From Deltaproteobacteria bacterium (GTDB taxonomy: Bacteria; Chloroflexota; Dehalococcoidia; Dehalococcoidales; BS750m-G39), in contig JABMRW010000029.1 in assembly GCA_013202445.1 (NCBI GenBank), positions 1 to 9,355 on the forward strand: a stretch of 9,355 nucleotides of DNA. The letters are read 5' to 3'. Shown here piece after piece: positions 4,688 to 9,355 of the stretch. The notes below the pieces were generated by a model. The model worked only from the letters and a program-made list of their open reading frames with translations, had not been told where the DNA came from and made no database searches. Numbering within the stretch: the stretch's first letter is position 1; every line of letters begins with the position of its first letter. The position numbers and the translations under genes were made by a program.

Positions 4688-6049
4688 GTGACCGAACCGG
4701 CAAAAGCCAAGGTTGACATGGAAAAGCTCGTCTCCCTCTGCCGGCGGCGCGGCTTCGTCTTCCCCAGCAGTGAAATCTACGGCGGCCTGTCCAGCTGCTG
4801 GGACTACGGGCCACTGGGGGTGGAGCTAAAGAGAAATATCAAAGACGCCTGGTGGCGGGCGGTGGTCCAGCAGCGCGACGACATGGTGGGGATGGACTCC
4901 AGCATCCTGATGCACCCCCAGATATGGCAGGCCAGCGGGCACGTTGAGGGATTTTCCGACCCCCTGGCGGAGTGCAAGGGCTGCCATTTGCGCTGGCGCA
5001 GTGATGAACTGAAGGGCGACAAGTGCCCCGAATGCGGTGGCGAGCTGACCGAGCCCCGCATGTTCAATCTAATGTTCAAGACCTTTATCGGGCCGGTAGA
5101 GGACGAAGCCAGCGTGGTCTACCTGCGCCCGGAGACAGCCCAGGGCATGTTCGTCAACTTTGAGAATGTGTTAAACACCACAAGGAAGCGGCTGCCCTTC
5201 GGCATCGCCCAGATAGGCAAGTCCTTCCGCAACGAGGTAACCACCGGCAACTTCATCTTCCGCTCCCGCGAGTTTGAGCAGATGGAGATAGAGTACTTCG
5301 TCAAGCCGGGGATGGACAAGAAGTGGTTTGACTACTGGGTTGAGGAGCGCATCAACTGGTACGTGAGCCTGGGGATTAAGCGGGAAAATCTAAAGCTGCG
5401 CCCGCACGATAAAGAGGAACTGGCCCACTATGCCCGGGAGTGCTCCGACATCAACTACCTGTTCCCCATGGGCTGGGCTGAGCTGGAGGGCATTGCCAAC
5501 CGGGGTGACTTTGACCTGGTGCAGCACGCCAGCTCCAGCGGCAAGGGCCTGAGCTACTATGATGAAGAGGCCAAGGAGCATATCGTTCCTTATATTATCG
5601 AGCCTTCGGCCGGGGTTGACCGCACCTTTTTAGCTCTCCTCTGCGACGCCTATGACGAGGATGAAGCCGAGGGCGAAAAAAGGGTGCTGCTTCACCTCCA
5701 CCCCGACCTGGCCCCCATCAAGGCGGCGGTGCTGCCCTTAAGCCGGAAGGAGCCACTTGCCTCGTTTGCCAGAGAGATTTACGCCGACCTGCGCCGGCAG
5801 TGGATGGTGCAATACGACGACGCCCAGTCAATCGGGCGGCGCTACCGGCGACAGGACGAGATCGGCACGCCCTTCTGCGTTACCGCTGACTTTGAGTCTC
5901 TGGAGGACAAGCAGGTCACGATAAGGGAGCGCGACAGCCTGAGACAGATACGGGTCCCCATCAGTGAGCTGGAGGTGACGCTCCGTGCCAAGCTGGGCGG
6001 GGAAGATTTGTTCGTTTTGCCCGACGGCGGCAAGATTTGGAAGGAATAG
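4688..6049 (+). CDS. glyS: glycyl-tRNA synthetase, dimeric alpha2 type
   Basis: A 453-residue class II aminoacyl-tRNA synthetase that charges tRNA-Gly with glycine in the cytoplasm. It is the single-chain (GlyQS/eukaryote-archaeal-like) type and not the alpha2beta2 type. Visible features are the N-terminal FVFPSSEIYGGLSSCWDYGPLG (23-44, glycine pocket region), the ASGH motif (82-85), four zinc cysteines C96, C99, C113 and C116, RPETAQGMF (147-155), motif 2 GKSFRNE (177-183), FEQMEIEYF (196-204) and motif 3 EPSAGVDRTFLALL (305-318). The C-terminal anticodon-binding domain spans about 335-453, with DDAQSIGRRYRRQDEIGTPF (377-396). Length is normal for bacterial GlyQS. It begins with GTG at 4688 behind a strong ribosome binding site. 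An intrinsic terminator follows ten bases after the stop, so it is probably a single-gene unit. No T-box element is recognisable upstream. Confidence 0.96.
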   Translation: MTEPAKAKVDMEKLVSLCRRRGFVFPSSEIYGGLSSCWDYGPLGVELKRNIKDAWWRAVVQQRDDMVGMDSSILMHPQIWQASGHVEGFSDPLAECKGCHLRWRSDELKGDKCPECGGELTEPRMFNLMFKTFIGPVEDEASVVYLRPETAQGMFVNFENVLNTTRKRLPFGIAQIGKSFRNEVTTGNFIFRSREFEQMEIEYFVKPGMDKKWFDYWVEERINWYVSLGIKRENLKLRPHDKEELAHYARECSDINYLFPMGWAELEGIANRGDFDLVQHASSSGKGLSYYDEEAKEHIVPYIIEPSAGVDRTFLALLCDAYDEDEAEGEKRVLLHLHPDLAPIKAAVLPLSRKEPLASFAREIYADLRRQWMVQYDDAQSIGRRYRRQDEIGTPFCVTADFESLEDKQVTIRERDSLRQIRVPISELEVTLRAKLGGEDLFVLPDGGKIWKE

Positions 6050-6058
6050 GGGAGTTCT

Positions 6059-6079
6059 GGGGGTAAAGCCCCCCTTTTT
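6059..6079 (+). terminator. intrinsic terminator after glyS
   Basis: GGGGG (6059-6063) pairs with a following C-run (6069-6074) around a short TAAAG loop, directly followed by five T (6075-6079). It lies ten bases after the glyS stop. It merges into the A/T-rich lead of REP-like copy 3. Confidence 0.65.
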
Positions 6080-6080
6080 A

Positions 6081-6135
6081 AGAAATAATTTCCCCATCTC
6101 CCTTGAGGGAGAGGGGGATTAAGGGGGTGAGGGTG
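6081..6135 (+). repeat. REP-like palindromic repeat, copy 3 (diverged)
   Basis: An A/T-rich lead is followed by CCCC-A-TCTCCCT (6092-6103), two central bases, AGGGAGA-GGGG (6106-6116), and the tail GATTAAGGGGGTGAGGGT (6117-6134). The arms differ from copies 1 and 2, but hairpin, tail and direction are the same. The 3' end of this copy contains the ribosome binding site and start codon of sbcD. Confidence 0.7.
6121..6130 (+). promoter_or_regulatory. sbcD ribosome binding site inside the repeat
   Basis: AAGGGGGTGA differs from the ideal AAGGAGGTGA at one base. It ends two bases before GTG 6133 (five from the G-run), and it is formed by the tail of REP-like copy 3. Confidence 0.55.
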
Positions 6136-7377
6136 AAAATCATTCACTTTGCCGACCTTCACCTTGGGGTGGAGAACTACGGCCGTCTTGACCCGACTAC
6201 CGGCCTGTCCTCACGGCTGCTCGATTTTTTAAATGCCCTTGATAAGCTGGTGGACTACGCCCTGGAGAATAAGGTTGACATGGTTCTCTTCTGCGGCGAC
6301 GCCTACCGCAGCCGCGAGCCGACCCAGACCCAGCAGCGGGAATTCGCTAAAAGAGTTAACCGACTGGCCACTGGCGGTATCCCCGTCTTTCTTTTAATCG
6401 GCAACCACGACCTGCCCAACGCTGTCGGCAGGGCTACCAGCACCGAAATCTTCGACACACTGGCGGTGAAAAATGTCTACGTCTCCAACCGCCCCAAGGT
6501 TTACACCATACCGACCAAAAGCGGGCAAGTTCAAATCGTCTCTTTGCCCTGGCTGCGGCGCAGCGCCCTGCTGACCAGGGAGGAGACCAAGAACCTCACC
6601 TTTGAACAGATAAATCAGAGATTGCAGCAGATATTAACCGATGTCATCGCCGCCAAAGCCCAGGAGCTTGCCCCCGAACTGCCGGCGGTACTGGCGGCCC
6701 ATGTCTGGGTTGCCGGCTCTAAGGTAGGCTCGGAGAAGTCGATGACCATAGGGCAGGAGCACGCCCTCACGCTGGGCAATGTTGCCCATCCCGCCTTCGA
6801 CTATGTCGCCCTGGGGCATATTCATAAATCTCAGGTCCTAAAGCAAAATCCGCCGGTGGTCTACGCCGGCAGCCTGGAGCGGCTGGATTTCGGCGAGGCG
6901 GATGACGAAAAGGGCTTCTATCTGGTGGAAATTGGGGTGGGGGAGGAGGCGGGAAAGAGGGCGGTTTCTTTTGACTTCCATCCGGTGGCAGGACGCCGTT
7001 TTATTACTGTTAGTGTTGATATTGAACCGGCGGATATTGAGCCGACCGCCACCGTGCTCAAGGCTATCGCTGAACGGGGGGATGAGGTTAAAGATGCCGT
7101 GGTGCGGATGAGCATCAGCCTGCCGGCGGAGACTGAGGGCGAGCTGAGGGACAGCGAAATCAGGAACGCACTGGGGGAAGCCCACTACTTTACCATCGCC
7201 AAGGATATTAAGCGGGAAGCCCGCCTCAGGCTGGGGGGAATGGCCGCCGAGGAGATAAGCCCGCTCGACGCCCTGAAGGCCTACCTGGAATCCAGAAGGG
7301 ATGTAAGCCCGGAGCGAGCCAAACTCTTACTGGAATACGGCGAGAGGCTTATCCAGGAGCAGAAGGCGGGTTCCTAA
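6133..7377 (+). CDS. sbcD: SbcD/Mre11-like DNA repair nuclease
   Basis: A 414-residue protein of the calcineurin-like metallophosphoesterase fold, the nuclease subunit of SbcCD/Mre11-Rad50, which processes DNA ends and hairpins. All phosphoesterase motifs are visible: FADLHLG (D8, H10), FCGD (D56), IGNHD (N91, H92), AAHV (H190) and GHIH (H229, H231). The residues after about 290 form the capping domain, with a C-terminal helical tail (374-410) expected to bind the SbcC coiled-coil ATPase. I chose GTG 6133 because the family begins directly M-K-I-I-H-F-A-D. A TTG at 6103 and a GTG at 6127 are in frame, but they lie in the repeat and add non-family residues. No sbcC follows or precedes it in this window; the next gene is unrelated and 203 bases away. 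The function is firm; the partner is unknown. Confidence 0.9.
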   Translation: MKIIHFADLHLGVENYGRLDPTTGLSSRLLDFLNALDKLVDYALENKVDMVLFCGDAYRSREPTQTQQREFAKRVNRLATGGIPVFLLIGNHDLPNAVGRATSTEIFDTLAVKNVYVSNRPKVYTIPTKSGQVQIVSLPWLRRSALLTREETKNLTFEQINQRLQQILTDVIAAKAQELAPELPAVLAAHVWVAGSKVGSEKSMTIGQEHALTLGNVAHPAFDYVALGHIHKSQVLKQNPPVVYAGSLERLDFGEADDEKGFYLVEIGVGEEAGKRAVSFDFHPVAGRRFITVSVDIEPADIEPTATVLKAIAERGDEVKDAVVRMSISLPAETEGELRDSEIRNALGEAHYFTIAKDIKREARLRLGGMAAEEISPLDALKAYLESRRDVSPERAKLLLEYGERLIQEQKAGS

Positions 7378-7415
7378 CGCCATCAAAATCTACCGGGTAA
7401 TGCTGGCGGGGACGG

Positions 7416-7439
7416 GTAAATTAACCTAGGTTAATTTAC
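7416..7439. promoter_or_regulatory. perfect 24-bp palindrome, candidate operator
   Basis: The half-site GTAAATTAACCT (7416-7427) is followed immediately by its exact reverse complement (7428-7439), with no spacer. The centre is about 67 bases upstream of the expected cooC transcription start. It has no T-run and no loop, so it does not look like a terminator. A diverged third half-site (AGGTGTAATTGC, 7448-7459) begins 20 bases after the start of the second. A dimeric transcription factor site is the best reading. Confidence 0.6.
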
Positions 7440-7459
7440 ATATCAACAGGTGTAATTGC

Positions 7460-7488
7460 TTGACTTCTCATACCCCATAAGCTAAACT
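7460..7488 (+). promoter_or_regulatory. promoter of cooC-fhs
   Basis: TTGACT (7460-7465, five of six) and TAAACT (7483-7488, four of six) are separated by exactly 17 bases. The predicted start is near 7495, giving a leader of about 86 bases before cooC. The palindrome sits 20 bases upstream of the -35. Confidence 0.6.
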
Positions 7489-7524
7489 AGATACTGGGCG
7501 CTTTCAGGTAACAGGACCGATTTT

Positions 7525-7560
7525 AAGCTGAGAACTTTCCCCCGAAGTCTCAGCTTTATT
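7525..7560 (+). other. leader hairpin of cooC, possible attenuator
   Basis: AAGCTGAGA (7525-7533) pairs with TCTCAGCTT (7548-7556); after one bulged A, CTT (7535-7537) pairs with AAG (7545-7547), leaving a seven-base C-rich loop. The 3' arm continues as TTATTAT, giving a T-rich though interrupted tail. It lies between the promoter and the cooC start and so would be transcribed in the leader. It could be an attenuator, the end of a short leader RNA, or a read-through-limited terminator for sbcD. I recognise no known riboswitch around it. Confidence 0.55.
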
Positions 7561-7580
7561 ATGGAAAAAGCAAGATTCAC

Positions 7581-8354
7581 ATGAAGATTGCTATTAGCGG
7601 CAAAGGCGGCGTAGGTAAGACGACATTAGCCTCTCTGCTTTCTCGGATTTTCGCCGAGGCGGGCTACTCTGTTTTAGCTATAGATGCCGACCCCAATCCC
7701 AGTCTGGCCGCCACTCTGGGTATTTCCAATCCCGATGACATAACCCCCATATCCGAGATGAGCGCTCTTATCGAGGAACGGACGGGAGCCAAGCCGGGTA
7801 AGTCGGGGGGAATTTTTAAGCTAAACCCCAAGGTTGACGATTTGCCAGAGAAGTACGCTCTCAAATATAATGGAATTAGATTAATGGTAATGGGGCGGAT
7901 AAAGCAGGGCGGCACCGGCTGCTACTGCCCGGAGAATGCCCTCCTGAAAGCCCTGGTTACCCATTTGCTACTGGGGCGGGACGAGGTGGTGATTATGGAT
8001 ATGGAGGCCGGCGTGGAGCACCTGGGGAGAGCCACCGCTAAAGCGGTGGATAAATTGATTGTGGTGGTAGAACCAGGCCGACGCAGTGTTGAGACTGCCC
8101 GCAGAATCAAAAAGCTTGCCGAGGAAATCGGGCTGCACAATATTGCCGCTGTAGGTAGTAAAGTGCGGAGCCAGTCCGAGCGAGAGTTTTTGACTTCCAG
8201 CCTGCCCGATTTTGAGTTCCTCGGTTTCATCCCCTATGACCAGGCCATAGTCGACGCCGACCTGGCTGACCGACCCCTCTTCGAAGCCAGCCCCAGGGTT
8301 GTTGATGAAGTCAGGAATATCTACAAGGCCCTGTTAGCGACTGCTCAGGCATGA
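7581..8354 (+). CDS. cooC: CooC/AcsF-type nickel-insertion ATPase
   Basis: A 257-residue MinD/SIMIBI-class ATPase. It has the deviant P-loop GKGGVGKTT (7-15) with signature lysine K8, the IDADPNPSLAATLG switch I region (34-47), the metal-binding C114-x-C116 in GGTGCYCPENALL, and the DMEAGVEHLGR switch II (140-150). The CxC pair binds nickel at the dimer interface in CooC. CooC and AcsF load nickel into carbon monoxide dehydrogenase or acetyl-CoA synthase in an ATP-dependent step. The spacing and length (about 250) are typical. Fhs follows after 41 bases, placing this gene in a Wood-Ljungdahl cluster; which enzyme it matures cannot be told from the window. The ATG at 7581 has only a weak ribosome binding site. 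A promoter, palindrome and leader hairpin lie upstream. Confidence 0.9.
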   Translation: MKIAISGKGGVGKTTLASLLSRIFAEAGYSVLAIDADPNPSLAATLGISNPDDITPISEMSALIEERTGAKPGKSGGIFKLNPKVDDLPEKYALKYNGIRLMVMGRIKQGGTGCYCPENALLKALVTHLLLGRDEVVIMDMEAGVEHLGRATAKAVDKLIVVVEPGRRSVETARRIKKLAEEIGLHNIAAVGSKVRSQSEREFLTSSLPDFEFLGFIPYDQAIVDADLADRPLFEASPRVVDEVRNIYKALLATAQA

Positions 8355-8383
8355 GCACTAATATATAGGCCGTTAAATTTAAC

Positions 8384-8390
8384 AAGGAGG
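8384..8390 (+). promoter_or_regulatory. ribosome binding site of fhs
   Basis: AAGGAGG lies five bases before GTG 8396. It decides the GTG start of an open frame that would otherwise lack an obvious ATG near its beginning. Confidence 0.85.
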
Positions 8391-8395
8391 TTGCA

Positions 8396-9355
8396 GTGGC
8401 TTACGACGCAACAAAATTAAAGGACTGGCAAATTTCCGAGGCGGCTGAGGAGAACATGCCCACCCCCGATGAGTGGCGGGAGAAGCTGAATCTGCAGAAG
8501 GACGAGATTATTCCCTACGGCAGGTTATGCCGGCTCGATTTCATGAAGATTATCGAGCGTCTTAAAAGCAAACCGGACGGCAAGTACATCGAGGTGACGG
8601 CCATCACGCCCACGCCGCTGGGGGAGGGGAAGAGCACCACCTCCTGCGGCCTTATGGAGGGTATGGGCAAGCGGGGATTGAATGTCGGCGGCGCTCTACG
8701 GCAGCCTTCGGGCGGACCGACGATGAATATCAAGGGAACGGCCGCCGGCGGCGGCAACTCCCTGCTCATCCCCATGACCGAGTTCTCCATGGGGCTTACC
8801 GGCGACATCAACGATATTATGAACGCCCATAACCTGGCCATGGTGGCCCTTACCGCCCGGATGCAGCATGAGCGCAACTATGATGACGAGCAGCTTGAAC
8901 GGCTGACCAAGATGCCCCGTCTTGATATCGACCCTACCCGGGTGGAGATGGGCTGGATAATCGACTACTGTGCCCAGAGCCTACGCAATATTATTATCGG
9001 CCTGGGCGGCCGGATGGACGGCTTCACCATGCAGTCCAAGTTCGGCATCGCCGTAAGCTCCGAGCTGATGGCCATGCTCTCCATCGTGCGTGACCTGGCC
9101 GACATGCGGGAGAGAATGGACAATATCACGGTTGCCTATAATAAGAAGGGCAAACCGGTTACCACCGGCGACCTGGGGGTGGGCGGCGCCATGACCGCCT
9201 GGATGCGCAATACCATCAACCCCACCCTGATGTGCACCGCCGAATACCAGCCCTGCATGGTGCACGCCGGGCCTTTCGCCAATATCGCTGTCGGCCAGTC
9301 GTCCATCATCGCCGACCGCATCGGCCTCAAGATGTTCGATTACCATATTACCGAA
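8396..9355 (+). CDS. fhs: formate-tetrahydrofolate ligase, 5' part
   Basis: The first 320 codons of formate-THF ligase (10-formyl-THF synthetase), open to the window edge; the family is usually about 550-600 residues. It makes 10-formyl-THF from formate, ATP and THF, the entry to the methyl branch of the Wood-Ljungdahl pathway. Visible are PDGKYIEVTAITPTPLGEGKSTT (60-82), containing the P-loop, LRQPSGGPTMNIKG (101-114) with R102 at the formyl-phosphate-binding arginine position, TAAGGG (115-120), TGDI (135-138), AHNL (144-147), LDIDP, SELMAML, VTTGDLGVGGAM and VHAGPFANIA followed by SSIIADRI. Several canonical residues differ: most enzymes read GPxFGIKGGAAGGGYAQ, here GPTMNIKGTAAGGGNSL. The sequence resembles the eukaryotic/archaeal-like branch (RQPS, DMRERM) more than the acetogen one. 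It starts with GTG behind a perfect ribosome binding site, 41 bases after cooC, probably in one transcript. Confidence 0.93.
   Translation, partial: MAYDATKLKDWQISEAAEENMPTPDEWREKLNLQKDEIIPYGRLCRLDFMKIIERLKSKPDGKYIEVTAITPTPLGEGKSTTSCGLMEGMGKRGLNVGGALRQPSGGPTMNIKGTAAGGGNSLLIPMTEFSMGLTGDINDIMNAHNLAMVALTARMQHERNYDDEQLERLTKMPRLDIDPTRVEMGWIIDYCAQSLRNIIIGLGGRMDGFTMQSKFGIAVSSELMAMLSIVRDLADMRERMDNITVAYNKKGKPVTTGDLGVGGAMTAWMRNTINPTLMCTAEYQPCMVHAGPFANIAVGQSSIIADRIGLKMFDYHITE

Noticed and set aside
6103..6132. Upstream TTG start extending SbcD by ten residues
   Set aside because: The extra residues come from the palindromic repeat, and the family starts at M-K-I-I-H-F; GTG 6133 has a better-placed ribosome binding site.
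1..9355. CRISPR array, tRNA, rRNA or insertion-sequence transposase
   Set aside because: I looked for regularly spaced repeats, cloverleaf signatures and transposase motifs and saw none; the repeats present are dispersed and palindromic.

Overview
The window reads as a chromosomal segment of an anaerobic, moderately GC-rich bacterium. All genes lie on the + strand. HdrC and HdrB subunits, a CooC/AcsF-type nickel ATPase next to formate-THF ligase, an archaeal-like translin, a ThiD2-ThiE fusion and a DUF1648 membrane protein together fit a Wood-Ljungdahl-pathway anaerobe. Dehalococcoidia (Chloroflexota) is my best guess, but this is inference from gene content and not a phylogenetic placement.

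Layout. 1-72: a palindromic REP-like repeat. 73-438: YraN-type nuclease-fold protein. 486-2176: a thiamine-synthesis fusion (ThiD2-ThiE) overlapping a translin-family gene by 4 bases. 2170-2370: a startless remnant encoding the C-terminal two-cluster ferredoxin tail of an HdrA-like protein. 2422-3863: hdrC and hdrB, overlapping by ATGA, behind their own promoter. 3899-4408: a four-helix DUF1648 membrane protein. 4409-4687: a 279-base gap filled with palindromic repeats. 4688-6049: glycyl-tRNA synthetase, followed by an intrinsic terminator and another repeat. 6133-7377: SbcD/Mre11-like nuclease. 7378-7580: a regulatory gap with a perfect 24-bp palindrome, a good sigma-70-type promoter and a strong leader hairpin. 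7581-8354: cooC/acsF. 8396-9355: 5' part of formate-tetrahydrofolate ligase, running off the window.

Function. Two parts point to C1 and energy metabolism. HdrC/HdrB are the iron-sulfur and disulfide-reductase-type subunits of an electron-bifurcating or menaquinone-independent Hdr complex. CooC and Fhs serve the carbonyl branch (CODH/ACS nickel loading) and the methyl branch (formate activation) of the Wood-Ljungdahl pathway. The intact HdrA partner is not here; only its tail survives. The rest is housekeeping: thiamine, glycyl-tRNA and DNA repair.

Most notable non-coding signals: three same-direction copies of a composite hairpin repeat, each ending close upstream of a start codon (one supplying the ribosome binding site of sbcD), a fourth inverted copy supplying the stop codon of the DUF1648 gene, and the palindrome/promoter/hairpin unit before cooC-fhs.
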